A stretch of DNA of 64,000 nucleotides, taken from Pyruvatibacter sp. HU-CL02332 (lineage in GTDB: Bacteria; Pseudomonadota; Alphaproteobacteria; CGMCC-115125). Location of the stretch: positions 584,990-648,989 of the forward strand of contig NZ_BAABWK010000001.1 of assembly GCF_040362765.1 (NCBI RefSeq). Direction: 5' to 3'. Within the stretch, counting starts at the first letter, position 1. Every line of letters starts with the position of its first letter. Both the position numbers and the translations under genes were made by a program. Under the pieces are notes generated by a model, which was given only the letters and a program-made list of their open reading frames with translations, had not been told where the DNA came from and ran no database searches. Positions 18,005-26,937 of this stretch are shown here, piece by piece.

Positions 18005-18427
18005 ATGGCCGAGCTGAAAACCAAGCCCACCAAGCAAAGCGTCACGGCGTTCATAAAGACCGTGGAGTCAGAGCGACGGCGTACCGAAGCGAAAGTGCTG
18101 ATGCAGATCATGCGCCGCGTGACCGGCAAGCGCCCGGTCATGTGGGGCCCCTCCATCATCGGCTATGGCAAATACCACTATGTCTATGAGTCAGGACGCG
18201 AAGGCGATTGGATGGTGACGGGCTTCAGCCCCCGCAAAAGCGCGATGACGGTCTATCTGATGGCCGGATTTTCCGACAAGCAGAAGCTACTCGCCAAGCT
18301 CGGCAAGCACCGCACATCCGTAAGCTGTCTATACATCAACAAGCTTGACGACATTGATCTGGATGTCCTGGAAGAAATGATCACCCAGGACGTCGCTCTC
18401 ATGCGCACAAAGTACAAGACCGCTTAA
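18005..18427 (+). CDS. DUF1801 domain protein
   Basis: The ~140-residue product is a DUF1801-family protein of unknown biochemistry; members have a small alpha/beta fold and often lie near regulatory genes. Seen here: TEAKVLMQIMRRVTGKRPVMWGPSIIGYGKYHY, the DUF1801 core (GPSIIGYG), and YLMAGFSDKQKLLAKLGKHRT-type C-terminal region. ATG 18005 (MAELKTKPT) is preferred because ATG 17984 lies only 11 nt behind the ctrA terminator. The stop overlaps the convergent cheR stop in the palindrome TTAA. No functional link to CtrA or CheR is evident. Confidence 0.8.
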   Translation: MAELKTKPTKQSVTAFIKTVESERRRTEAKVLMQIMRRVTGKRPVMWGPSIIGYGKYHYVYESGREGDWMVTGFSPRKSAMTVYLMAGFSDKQKLLAKLGKHRTSVSCLYINKLDDIDLDVLEEMITQDVALMRTKYKTA

Positions 18428-19320
18428 GCGGTTTTGCTTAGCCCTGCAGAAAGCGGCTGACGAGCAGGTGCAGCAGGAGTTGCGGCAGGTGACCCAGCTT
18501 TGGCCGTGTACACCTCAGGATTGCGAGCGTAGAGCCCGCGAGATCCCGGCACCGGCTTGAAAGCATCAGTGATACCAACAACAGTTTCGGCAGCACCAAG
18601 CAGGACACACCCGTCTTCCGGCAGCATGTCAGCCATCCGTTCCAGCACCATTTTCTTGGTGGGCTGATCGAAGTAGATCAGCACATTGCGACAGAAAATG
18701 ATGTCAAACTTGCCAAGCGCTGTCAGCGGCTCCAGCAGGTTGTTTTCCTTGAAAGTCGCCATGCTGCGGATCTTTGTATCGATCTGCCAGCTTTCACCAA
18801 TCTGCTTGAAATATTTCATCAACAATTGGATCGGCAGACCGCGCTGAACTTCAAACTGCGTGTACATGCCCTCACGTGCGCGTTCCAGAACTTCGCGTGA
18901 CAAATCCGTGCCAAGAAGTTCGAAGTTCCAGCCCCTTGCAGCCGCGCAATCATTGATCAGCATGGCAAGCGAATAGATCTCCTGCCCTGTCGAGGCAGCA
19001 GCACTCCAGATACGGACCTTGCGCTGCGGCCGGTTAGCCAGCATGTGCGGCAGAACCGTATTGGTGAAGAGATCAAACGGCGTTTTGTCGCGAAAGAAGA
19101 ATGACTCATTCGTCGTCATCGCTTCAGTTACGTCAGCCGCGAGGCTTCCATTGGCATCCGCGCGCAGTGCCTTGACCAGTTCCGGGATTCCCCCCAGTTC
19201 AGCCTTGCGGGCAATCGGAGTCAGGCGGCTTTCAAGCAGATAGGTCTTGTCGCTGGACAGAACCAGACCGGACCGCTTACGCACCAGATCAGATAGAAAC
19301 TCGAATTCTTCGGGTGTCAT
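18424..19320 (-). CDS. cheR: Chemotaxis protein methyltransferase CheR
   Basis: CheR methylates glutamates on chemoreceptors with S-adenosylmethionine, providing adaptation together with CheB. The 298-residue protein has the CheR N-terminal helical domain (FEFLSDLVRKRSGLVLSSDKTYLLESRL), the TTNESFFFRDKTPFD motif, and a SAM-binding fold with RIWSAAASTGQEIYSLAM and FDIIFCRNVLIYFD. The last ~35 residues are an Ala/Pro-rich tail. Its ATG overlaps the cheB stop by one base (TAATG), so it is the last, translationally coupled gene of cheA-cheW-cheY-cheB-cheR. Confidence 0.96.
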   Translation of the reverse strand: MTPEEFEFLSDLVRKRSGLVLSSDKTYLLESRLTPIARKAELGGIPELVKALRADANGSLAADVTEAMTTNESFFFRDKTPFDLFTNTVLPHMLANRPQRKVRIWSAAASTGQEIYSLAMLINDCAAARGWNFELLGTDLSREVLERAREGMYTQFEVQRGLPIQLLMKYFKQIGESWQIDTKIRSMATFKENNLLEPLTALGKFDIIFCRNVLIYFDQPTKKMVLERMADMLPEDGCVLLGAAETVVGITDAFKPVPGSRGLYARNPEVYTAKAGSPAATPAAPARQPLSAGLSKTA

Positions 19321-20531
19321 TATCGCCTCCCGGCAAACTGGCGAGAGATCGCCGAACTAATCTGGTCCAAAGGATAAACAGCAGCGCAGATACCCGCTGC
19401 TGCGCAGGCTCCCGGCATGCCCCAGACAACACTTGTTGCTTCATCTTGTGCGTAGATCGTGCCGCCAGCGTCCGCAATGATGCGGCCTCCGTCACGGCCG
19501 TCATGGCCCATACCCGTCAGCACCACACCCAGGGTGGCGGGGCCAAACAGCTTGGACACACTTTCAAACATCGGGTCCACAGCGGGCCGACAGAAATGTA
19601 CAGGTGGTTCCTGATCAAGCTTGATCGCCACACCGGGCCCGTCCTTGCACAACCGCATGTGATAGTCGCCAGGGGCCACATAGATGTGGCCTGCCTGCAA
19701 GCGCTCTCCATCTTCGCCTTCCTTAGCCGGAAGACCCGAAAGCCTCCCCAGCTTCTCAGCAAGGATTTTGGTGAAAGATGGCGGCATATGCTGCGTAATG
19801 ACAACAGGTACAGAGCTGATCGCCGGACCGATTTTCTCAAACACATCAAACAGCGCCTGAGGGCCACCCGTTGATGAGCCGATAGCAAGAATGCGGGGCG
19901 GCACACTGGACGCCTTGCGCACTTCAATCTTGTCTGGTGTAGGTCCCAACAAAGCAGCCGAACGCGTTGCAGTCGGTGTTGCTGTCTTGGCAGAGCTGCC
20001 AGCACCGGCACCCGGCCCCATCATCCGCTGCGCCGTCCTACCAAGAGCTTTTGCCTTGGTCAGCAGTTCACGGCGAAACTCTTCAGACCCGGCAATGCCA
20101 CGAGCGCTATCAGGCTTGGGAACATAATCCGTTGCCCCCAAAGACAGCGCCTTGACCGAAATATCTGCATTCCGAAGCGTCAGTGTCGACGCCATGATCA
20201 CCTTGGTACCTGGTGACCCCGCAAGAATGCCGGGCAGAGCCTCAAGCCCATCCATTTCCGGCATCTCGATATCGAGGACCACAACATGCGGCTTTACCTT
20301 GCCGACCTGGTCCACGGCCTGCTTGCCATTGGAACACGATCCGGCCACTTCAAGACCGTCCGTTTCTTCAATCCAGCGCTTCACAAGCCCACGAATGACG
20401 GCACTGTCATCAACAACCATGACCCGAACAGCATTTTCTGCGGAGCCAGATGTGACTGCCCCCGTGCCTGTGCTTGTCCTGGCCGCAGAAGCGGTAGACG
20501 GATTGCGAGATATGGTTGTCGACTGATCCAT
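19320..20531 (-). CDS. cheB: Chemotaxis response regulator / protein-glutamate methylesterase CheB
   Basis: CheB removes receptor methyl groups and deamidates receptor glutamines when phosphorylated by CheA. From ATG 20531 it is ~403 residues: a ~35-residue Ser/Thr-rich extension, a receiver with VMVVDDSAVIRGLV and the phospho-acceptor Asp87 (VVVLDIEMPEMDGL), a linker, and the methylesterase domain. That domain has AIGSSTGGPQAL (catalytic Ser), ITQHMPPSFT (His) and GVVLTGMGHDGRDG (Asp). A start at 20558 would run 23 nt into cheY, so 20531, 4 nt after the cheY stop, is chosen. Confidence 0.96.
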   Translation of the reverse strand: MDQSTTISRNPSTASAARTSTGTGAVTSGSAENAVRVMVVDDSAVIRGLVKRWIEETDGLEVAGSCSNGKQAVDQVGKVKPHVVVLDIEMPEMDGLEALPGILAGSPGTKVIMASTLTLRNADISVKALSLGATDYVPKPDSARGIAGSEEFRRELLTKAKALGRTAQRMMGPGAGAGSSAKTATPTATRSAALLGPTPDKIEVRKASSVPPRILAIGSSTGGPQALFDVFEKIGPAISSVPVVITQHMPPSFTKILAEKLGRLSGLPAKEGEDGERLQAGHIYVAPGDYHMRLCKDGPGVAIKLDQEPPVHFCRPAVDPMFESVSKLFGPATLGVVLTGMGHDGRDGGRIIADAGGTIYAQDEATSVVWGMPGACAAAGICAAVYPLDQISSAISRQFAGRR

Positions 20532-20535
20532 GAAG

Positions 20536-20901
20536 CTAGACCAGACCTGCTTCAGCAAACTTCGCCTGTACGATATCGCGATCGAACGGCTTCATGATGT
20601 ACTCATTGGCACCCGCGTTGATCGCTTCACTGATGTGCTGCATGTCATTTTCCGTCGAGCAGAAAACAACAACAGGTGCATCACCGCCATCGCGCTTGCG
20701 AAGAGCGAGCAGAAAATCCAAACCGTTCATGACCGGCATGTTCCAGTCCAGAAGGATGGCATCCGGCATCTTGGTATCGCACGCATCAAGCGCAGCAGAC
20801 CCATCAGCGGCTTCTTCAATGTTGAAGTTCATTTCTTCAAGAATACGGCGCGCGACTTTTCGGATCACACGGCTATCGTCCACAACGAGACACGTCTTCA
20901 T
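20536..20901 (-). CDS. cheY: Chemotaxis response regulator CheY
   Basis: CheY-P carries the signal from CheA to the flagellar switch. The 121-residue single-domain receiver has D8-D9 (CLVVDDSRVIR), phospho-acceptor Asp52 (ILLDWNMPVMNGLDFL), the Thr/Ser switch in FCSTEND, and Lys in EYIMKPFDRDI, with no output domain. It lies between cheW and cheB on the same strand, 4 nt before cheB and 80 nt after cheW. The length and the MPVMNG motif fit motor-type CheY rather than a generic stand-alone receiver. Confidence 0.95.
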   Translation of the reverse strand: MKTCLVVDDSRVIRKVARRILEEMNFNIEEAADGSAALDACDTKMPDAILLDWNMPVMNGLDFLLALRKRDGGDAPVVVFCSTENDMQHISEAINAGANEYIMKPFDRDIVQAKFAEAGLV

Positions 20902-20981
20902 GGAGTTTCAGGCCTTCTGCTTGATCACCACAGCAATGCAGCTGCGGATGAATAATGAGATTCGTTAGCTCCGCCGGGCCC

Positions 20982-21485
20982 TTAGGCCGCGACAGATGCG
21001 CTTTGCAGTTCCAGAGCCTTCGACACGTCCAGCACCACCATCAGATCGTTTTCCAGGCGGTGAACACCGCTGGAAACCTGCTGCCAGCGAGGGTCAAGAT
21101 TTGCCGGGCTGCGTTCTACATCCTGTGCCTGAAGGCTTAATACTTCGCCTACGCTATCGACCATAAGTCCGAAGGCTTCTCCGCCTTCTTCAATGCCGAC
21201 AGCCATCCGGGACGCGCCTTCCTCATTGGTCGGCAGACCAAGCCGGATGCGCATATCAATCGCCGTGACGATACGACCACGCAGATTGAGGACGCCACGG
21301 ACTTCCGGCACGGACAAAGGCACGCGTGTCAGAGACTGCACTTCAAATACGTCCTGCACCACTGTCACGGGAATACCGAAGAGCTGCTCACCGACAAACA
21401 CGGTGATGTACTCCACAAGATTTCCATCAAGATGGATAAGGCTGTCGGCGCGATCGATCAGACCGTTGTTATCTTCCGCACTCAT
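20982..21485 (-). CDS. cheW: Chemotaxis coupling protein CheW
   Basis: CheW bridges chemoreceptors and the CheA kinase in the signalling array. The 167-residue protein is one CheW domain: LVEYITVFVGEQLFGIPVTVVQDVFEVQSLTRVPLS, then VRGVLNLRGRIVTAIDMRIRLGL (the conserved NLRG motif) and a second barrel with GLMVDSVGEVLSL. The ATG overlaps the cheA stop by 4 nt, implying coupled synthesis. About 80 nt without a gene separates it from cheY. Confidence 0.96.
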   Translation of the reverse strand: MSAEDNNGLIDRADSLIHLDGNLVEYITVFVGEQLFGIPVTVVQDVFEVQSLTRVPLSVPEVRGVLNLRGRIVTAIDMRIRLGLPTNEEGASRMAVGIEEGGEAFGLMVDSVGEVLSLQAQDVERSPANLDPRWQQVSSGVHRLENDLMVVLDVSKALELQSASVAA

Positions 21486-24247
21486 GCCACTGCTCCTTCG
21501 TTCTGAAGTGTTTCACGCAGGACATCAATGAGCCCATCGCGATCTGTCTTCGCCACATAGTCCGAGAACCCGACATCGTGTCCGCGCTGAATATCTTCAC
21601 GCGAGGTACGCGACGACATGGCAACAATTGGTGTGGTGCCCCACGCAGCATCGTTCTTCACGGCTTCAGCGAAGTCGAAGCCATCCATGCCAGGCATCTC
21701 AATGTCGCTGACAATGATATCGAAGCGAGCACCTGCATCACGCAGCTGGAAAGCATCATGGGGGTCAGCAGCTGTTGTGACCCGATACCCGGCAGCATTC
21801 AGCAATGGTGCCAGCATGTTGCGGAAGAACGGGCTGTCATCCACGAGCAGCACCCGCTTGGACGTTGGCTCATCTGAACGATCACCGTCAGCGCGCGCAA
21901 ACCAGTCCTCGAATGCCAGTGTCAGGAAGTGGCCGACATCAATAATCTCGGTCGCCTTGTCACGCACAATCGCGCTGCCGAGCATGCCCGGCGTTTCGGA
22001 CGTAATGTCCATATCGAGCGGCGCTTCGATAACGTCAACGATTTCGTCAACCACAAGGCCCATCGAGCGGCCGTCATCGGTGAACACCAGGATCGGCTGA
22101 CGACCCTCTGTCACCATTTCCTGATCCGATGACACTTTCTGCAGCGGCATCAGTTTGCCGCGATACTGAACCACCGGTTTGTGGTCAGACATCTCAATCT
22201 CGTCAACGACGACTTCCTCGAGGCGCGTCACAAGAGACAGCGGCACTGCCTTGGGCTCGCCACCACCTGCACGGAAGATGAGAAGTGAGGTATTTTCGTT
22301 ATCCAACAGATGACCATCCAGTTCCGGACCATCTTCCAGCTGAGCAGCCACCTCTCGGCTGACGCACTGCGCGATGCCGTTTGGATCGATGATCATGATG
22401 ACACTGCCGTCACCCAGGATAGTGTTGCCGGAGAACATGTTGATGTCCCGCAGCATGGAAGCTGACGGCTTCACAACAATTTCCTCGGTGTCGAAGACCG
22501 TATCCACAACAATACCGAACTGTGCCGGGCCGACCTGGGCCACAATCACGAAGCTTTCGCTACGCTCTGCTGTTGGCAGCGGTACATTGCCGTCTTCGTC
22601 CGGCTTGCGGTTCTTGTTGAGCAGCAACAGTTCATCAAGATAGACCAGCGGCAGCAAATTACTGCGCAAACGCAGAACAGGCGTGTCGTTGATCTTCTCA
22701 ATCCGCGCCTCGGAGTCAGCCTTGGCACGCACAAGCTCGACAACGGCAAGCTGCGGAATGGCAAAGCGCTGTGCGCCTGATTCAACAATCAGGGACGACA
22801 CAATTGCCAGTGTCAGTGGGATCTTGATTGTGAATGTCGTGCCCTTGCCAGACACCGATACCAGATCAACATTACCGCCGATCAGCTCAATGTTGGTGCG
22901 CACCACATCCATGCCCACGCCACGGCCGGATACGTTCGTCACAGCGGCAGCTGTAGAGAACCCGGCTGCAAAGATGTATTTGTGGATCTGCGCTTCGGTC
23001 TTCTCTTCAAGCTCGGCTGCCGTGGCAATGCCGTTCTCAATGACCTTCTCGCGAATACGATCCGTATTGAGGCCATGCCCATCATCTTCAATCTGAATAA
23101 TGATGTGTCCGCCTTCATGATAGGCGCGCAGGGTGACCTTGCCGGTTTCCGACTTGCCAGCCGCAAGACGGGCATCCGGCATTTCCAGTCCGTGGTCAGC
23201 AGAGTTGCGGACCATATGCGTCAGCGGATCCTTGATCAGGTCAAGAACCTGACGGTCCAGTTCCGTGTCCGCACCTTCCATGTTGAGCTCGATCTTCTTC
23301 CCAAGCTCGTTGGACAGATCGCGAATGATACGCGGCAGCTTCTGCCAGGCATTGCCGATCGGCTGCATCCGCGTTTTCATCACGGCTTCCTGCAGCTCGG
23401 CTGTCACATTGGACAGACGCTGCAGAGGTACCTTGAATTCTGAATCATCAAGACGGCGAACCATCTCAAGAAGCTGGTTCCGAGACAGCACAAGCTCAGA
23501 CACCATGGTCATGAGGTTTTCCAGCGTGTCCACATTCACGCGGATGGACTGGTTGGCAACGGAAGACTCCCGTGCTGTTGCCTCTTCAGCCTTTGGTGCC
23601 GCCTTGGCAGCAACGGGCTTGGCAGCTGCCGGTTTCGCCGGAGCTGCTGCAGCAGGTTTCGCGTCTTCGACCGGTGCTTCCACAGCCGCGTCTTCAGCTT
23701 CAGCCTCAGGAGCAGCAGCTGCTGCATCTTCTGGACCTTCCGCTTCCTGGAAAGCGCGCTCAAGTTCATCAAGAGACACTTCGCCGGGCTTCAGTTCGCG
23801 CTCAAGTTCCTTGACCTCAATAGGGGCTTCTTCTTCAGCGGCAGCTTCTGCAGCAGGCTCACCACCGGCTTCAGCTGCAATCGAGAAGGCTTCAAGCTGC
23901 GAGATCAGGTCTGAGTCATCACCAGCCGGTTCAGTCTCATTGGCTTCGAGTTCGCCGAGGATCTCTTTAATCCGGTCAAGCGTATGAAGAATGATGGTCA
24001 CGCCGTCGCCGGTTACTTCAGCGCCGTCACGATATTTGCCCATCAGTGTTTCAGCAGCGTGTGCCAGTGCTTCCAGGCGCGGCAGTCCCAGAAATCCGCA
24101 AGTGCCCTTGATCGTGTGCACCAAGCGGAAGATGTTCGACAGAATGGCCTCGTTATTGGGATCCTGTTCGAACTTCACAAGTTCGACGTCCACAACATCA
24201 AGGCTCTCAAAAGTTTCTGTCAGAAACTCGCGTAGAAGGTCGTCCAT
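21482..24247 (-). CDS. cheA: Hybrid chemotaxis histidine kinase CheA with two CheW domains and a receiver
   Basis: CheA autophosphorylates and passes phosphate to CheY and CheB. The 921-residue protein is longer than a standard CheA (~650-700). Order: Hpt domain with His44 (FRLVHTIKGTCGFLGLP); an Ala/Glu/Pro-rich linker (~130-230); dimerisation helices (VNVDTLENLMTMVSELVLSRNQLLE); HATPase (MVRNSADHGLE, GRGVGMDVV). The CheW-like P5 domain follows, then a second CheW-like domain (from LLIFRAGGGEPKAVPLSLV), and a C-terminal receiver (VLLVDDSPFFRNML, phospho-acceptor Asp in IIVSDIEMPGMDGFDF). The extra receiver may act as a phosphate sink or internal brake. It is the first gene of the minus-strand che operon. 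Confidence 0.96.
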   Translation of the reverse strand: MDDLLREFLTETFESLDVVDVELVKFEQDPNNEAILSNIFRLVHTIKGTCGFLGLPRLEALAHAAETLMGKYRDGAEVTGDGVTIILHTLDRIKEILGELEANETEPAGDDSDLISQLEAFSIAAEAGGEPAAEAAAEEEAPIEVKELERELKPGEVSLDELERAFQEAEGPEDAAAAAPEAEAEDAAVEAPVEDAKPAAAAPAKPAAAKPVAAKAAPKAEEATARESSVANQSIRVNVDTLENLMTMVSELVLSRNQLLEMVRRLDDSEFKVPLQRLSNVTAELQEAVMKTRMQPIGNAWQKLPRIIRDLSNELGKKIELNMEGADTELDRQVLDLIKDPLTHMVRNSADHGLEMPDARLAAGKSETGKVTLRAYHEGGHIIIQIEDDGHGLNTDRIREKVIENGIATAAELEEKTEAQIHKYIFAAGFSTAAAVTNVSGRGVGMDVVRTNIELIGGNVDLVSVSGKGTTFTIKIPLTLAIVSSLIVESGAQRFAIPQLAVVELVRAKADSEARIEKINDTPVLRLRSNLLPLVYLDELLLLNKNRKPDEDGNVPLPTAERSESFVIVAQVGPAQFGIVVDTVFDTEEIVVKPSASMLRDINMFSGNTILGDGSVIMIIDPNGIAQCVSREVAAQLEDGPELDGHLLDNENTSLLIFRAGGGEPKAVPLSLVTRLEEVVVDEIEMSDHKPVVQYRGKLMPLQKVSSDQEMVTEGRQPILVFTDDGRSMGLVVDEIVDVIEAPLDMDITSETPGMLGSAIVRDKATEIIDVGHFLTLAFEDWFARADGDRSDEPTSKRVLLVDDSPFFRNMLAPLLNAAGYRVTTAADPHDAFQLRDAGARFDIIVSDIEMPGMDGFDFAEAVKNDAAWGTTPIVAMSSRTSREDIQRGHDVGFSDYVAKTDRDGLIDVLRETLQNEGAVA

Positions 24248-24384
24248 GGTTCCCCACCCCGGAAAAACTGGGCGCGTCCCCTAAACGGGATAGCGCCTGA
24301 TAGTTTCGGAGTGTTAGCGGGAAACATTAAAAACAGGTGAAATAGCGTGCGATGTCGGTAACCACACAACCCATAGGTGTGTAA

Positions 24385-25128
24385 TTACCCAATCATGCCA
24401 TCGTCCACGGTGGCATTCGGGCCATAGCTGATGGCGAAGGTAACTGGCCCTTCCTCCATGGCCTGCTCGACTTTCAGGGACGCATCCAACTGTTTTCCAA
24501 GCAAGCCAATCAAATAAGGCTGGATGGCCCGGCTGTCAGGCAATCCGTCAAACTTGTCGCCCTCAGCCAGATTTGAGTGTTCAGGAATACGCGCCCGCGG
24601 CCCCGTGGCAACGATCACCATGCCCTCATTACCATTTTCAACAATGATATTGAGTTCGCCGCCACGCGGAACCGCGCCGGTCGCGAACTGAAGCAAATTC
24701 ATTAACAGTTTCAGCCGCGTCTTGTGCAGGGCTGCTGGTTTGGTGTCCCACGCCAGCGTAATCCGTCCGCCTTCCATCAGGCCTTCAGCCGCCCGGCGGG
24801 CATCAGCGATTTCGATATGGGCGCCGGCTGAACCGGAAGCCCCGAAAGCAAGCCGCGCAAACTGGAGTTTTGCAGACGCCTGCAGCGCACTTTTGGCAAT
24901 CAGGATCAGGGCGTGTTCACGCATTTCCTGATCTTCTTCTTCCTCAAGCACTTCAAGACCATTGACGATGGCCCCAACGGGGCTGATTACGTCATGGCAA
25001 ACGCGTGAACAAAGAAGAGCTGCAAATTCCAGCTGATCCGGGCCATCAGTTTCGCCTGCTCCGGGTCCTGAGCCAGATCCTGAGCCAGCACCAGCAGTAT
25101 TGTCGTTCGTTGCAAATTCGCCCGTCAT
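24385..25128 (-). CDS. chpT: Histidine phosphotransferase ChpT
   Basis: ChpT relays phosphate from the hybrid kinase CckA to CtrA and CpdR. The ~247-residue protein has a Gly/Ser-rich N-terminus, then LCSRVCHDVISPVGAIVNGLEVL with phospho-acceptor His45. Two helices form the dimer bundle, and a degenerate HATPase-like domain with no ATP-binding motifs follows (LKLLMNLLQFATGAVPRGG). This DUF2328 architecture is diagnostic. ATG 25128 is preferred over 25158 because GGAG sits 10 nt before it and the 25158 start would place that site inside the ORF. It lies between cheA and cysQ, 7 kb from its predicted target ctrA. Confidence 0.9.
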   Translation of the reverse strand: MTGEFATNDNTAGAGSGSGSGPGAGETDGPDQLEFAALLCSRVCHDVISPVGAIVNGLEVLEEEEDQEMREHALILIAKSALQASAKLQFARLAFGASGSAGAHIEIADARRAAEGLMEGGRITLAWDTKPAALHKTRLKLLMNLLQFATGAVPRGGELNIIVENGNEGMVIVATGPRARIPEHSNLAEGDKFDGLPDSRAIQPYLIGLLGKQLDASLKVEQAMEEGPVTFAISYGPNATVDDGMIG

Positions 25129-25307
25129 TACGCTGTTTCTCCTGCACCGTTCCGGCATTGGAACCGAATCACCATGTCCAATTTTTGATACACTTCGCAG
25201 ACCGATCGTGCAAAGAAGAGTGCCCTTCCCAACCGTGTTCTACGTCGTGCACGGCGGAACTATCCCGCCCCTTCAACGTGCGAATTCCAGACAGATCGAG
25301 CCCGCCT

Positions 25308-26105
25308 GTGCCTGACACTTCATTGCTGACCGAACTCACAGATATCTCCATCGACGCCGGCGCGCGCATCATGACCCTGTATGAGCGCCCCATCAAAGTG
25401 ACCGAAAAAGACGATAAATCCCCGGTTACGGAAGCGGACCAGGCCGCCGAGGACATCATCCTCGCCCGGCTCGCCAAAGCATTTCCCGATATTCCTGTCG
25501 TGTCTGAAGAAGCAGCCGCTGCCGGCCATGTGCCCGATTTCGGCGACCGGTTCTTTCTGGTGGACCCCTTGGACGGGACCCGCGAATACATCAAGCGCAA
25601 CGGTGAGTTCACCGTGAACATCGCCCTGGTGGAAAAAGGCGTGGCAACAGCAGGCGTTGTCTACGCGCCGGCCAAGTCACTTCTCTATGCCGGAGCCAAC
25701 GATCTGGGTGCGCACGAAATCAAGGTCGATGCGCACAAGCCAGCCGACGCTGATGCGCCGCGCACCATCACAACCCGGACAATGCCTGCTGATGGACTGG
25801 TGGCAATCGCCAGCCGCAGCCATCGCGATCAAAAGACGGAAGAATTTCTCAACCACTACAACGTGCGTGACATTGTGACGGCAGGGTCTTCGCTGAAGTT
25901 CTGTGTGGTGGCGCGTGGTGATGCGGACATCTATCCCCGCCATGGTCGCACCATGGAATGGGATACAGCAGCAGGCCATGCCGTGCTCACCGCAGCAGGC
26001 GGTACGATCACCCGGCTGGATGGAACCCCGTTTCTATATGGAAAAAGTGCGGACGGGCTCGCAAACCCGTTCTTCATCGCCAAAGGCGACCCATCAGCGT
26101 ACTAG
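25308..26105 (+). CDS. cysQ: 3'(2'),5'-bisphosphate nucleotidase CysQ
   Basis: CysQ hydrolyses 3'-phosphoadenosine 5'-phosphate (PAP) to AMP, removing the by-product of sulfate assimilation. The ~265-residue protein belongs to the Li-sensitive, Mg-dependent inositol-phosphatase family: metal ligands in PVVSEE and VDPLDGTREYIKRNGEFTVNIAL, and a second motif in MEWDTAAGHAVLTAAGG. No suitable ATG exists at the family N-terminus; GTG 25308 (PDTSLLTELTDISIDAGARIM) gives the expected length, while the in-frame ATG 25005 would run back through antisense chpT. GTG 25278 is an alternative. Confidence 0.92.
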   Translation: MPDTSLLTELTDISIDAGARIMTLYERPIKVTEKDDKSPVTEADQAAEDIILARLAKAFPDIPVVSEEAAAAGHVPDFGDRFFLVDPLDGTREYIKRNGEFTVNIALVEKGVATAGVVYAPAKSLLYAGANDLGAHEIKVDAHKPADADAPRTITTRTMPADGLVAIASRSHRDQKTEEFLNHYNVRDIVTAGSSLKFCVVARGDADIYPRHGRTMEWDTAAGHAVLTAAGGTITRLDGTPFLYGKSADGLANPFFIAKGDPSAY

Positions 26106-26117
26106 CAGGCAGTCCCG

Positions 26118-26891
26118 CTAGGCTCCATCACCGGCGGCAATGGCTTCCATCATATCAAGGTCACTGATTTCGACCCGGTTGCCCTCTTTGAGGGTGATGA
26201 CACCACTGGTCTTCAGCTTGGTGATCGACCGGCTCACAGTTTCAACTGTCAGACCCAGATAGTCCCCCATGTCACTTCGACTCATGGGGACGCGCACCGG
26301 ATTGGCTTCTTCACCGCGATCATCGGACCTGCGGGACAACCAAAGCAGAAAAGACGCGATGCGTTCCTGGGCCGTCTTGCGGCCCAACAGCAGCATCTGC
26401 TCCTGCGCGACGGCCAACTCCATGGACGCCAGGTTCAACAGCCGGTTGGAAAGCTTGGGGTAGGTATCAATCAGCTCCTGCATCTTTTCAGACGGCAGCG
26501 AACATGCCCGGACCGGTTCAAGCACCTCTGCCGTATAGCCATACTCAGCAGCTGGGTTCATGCCCAGAAAGTCACCCTTGAAAAGAAACCCGGTAATTTG
26601 CCGACGTCCGTCTGGCAGCAGCTTGTAGAGCTTCAAAGCCCCCGCCTGCACGATGAAACAGGCCCCCACGGAATCGCCTTCGAAAAACAGCGTTTCACCA
26701 GCCTCATACGTATTGGTCTGCGTGAGTTTCGCCAGACCACCAAGCTCATCATCAGTCAAAACCGCGCACACAGCCTGGGTGCGTACGTCGCAGCTCACAC
26801 AGGGGCTGGACGCATCTCGCGGCAGCGCAGGTGAATATCCTGCGGTTTCTGCAACTTCACTTAGCCCGGCATCGCCTGAAAAATCCGGCAT
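26118..26891 (-). CDS. FNR/FnrL-type oxygen-sensing Crp-family regulator
   Basis: The protein is a Crp/Fnr-family activator. In alphaproteobacteria FnrL binds a [4Fe-4S] cluster and turns on microaerobic genes when oxygen falls. The ~257-residue product has an N-terminal cysteine set SPCVSCDVRTQAVC (C-x2-C-x7-C, as in FnrL), a fourth candidate ligand in RACSLPSEKM, a cyclic-nucleotide-like barrel, a dimerisation helix and a winged HTH (MGDYLGLTVETVSRSITKLK) with the E-x2-S-R recognition pattern of FNR. ATG 26891 is used; GTG 26903 is possible. An FNR-like box overlaps the upstream region, suggesting autoregulation. No target operon of the respiratory type is in the window. Confidence 0.88.
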   Translation of the reverse strand: MPDFSGDAGLSEVAETAGYSPALPRDASSPCVSCDVRTQAVCAVLTDDELGGLAKLTQTNTYEAGETLFFEGDSVGACFIVQAGALKLYKLLPDGRRQITGFLFKGDFLGMNPAAEYGYTAEVLEPVRACSLPSEKMQELIDTYPKLSNRLLNLASMELAVAQEQMLLLGRKTAQERIASFLLWLSRRSDDRGEEANPVRVPMSRSDMGDYLGLTVETVSRSITKLKTSGVITLKEGNRVEISDLDMMEAIAAGDGA

Positions 26892-26923
26892 TAGGCACAC
26901 CACGAATATAGGGTTTTGTACAA

Positions 26924-26937
26924 ATGATCTAAGTCAA
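26924..26937 (-). promoter_or_regulatory. Candidate FNR box upstream of the fnrL-like gene
   Basis: Read on the minus strand this is TTGAC-TTAG-ATCAT, two mismatches from the FNR consensus TTGAT-N4-ATCAA. Its centre is ~40 nt before ATG 26891, close enough to overlap the promoter itself, which would suit autorepression better than class II activation. Confidence 0.55.

Noticed and set aside
25005..25307. N-terminal extension of cysQ from ATG 25005
   Set aside because: It would overlap chpT antisense by 120 nt and add ~100 residues without similarity to CysQ; GTG 25308 gives the family length.
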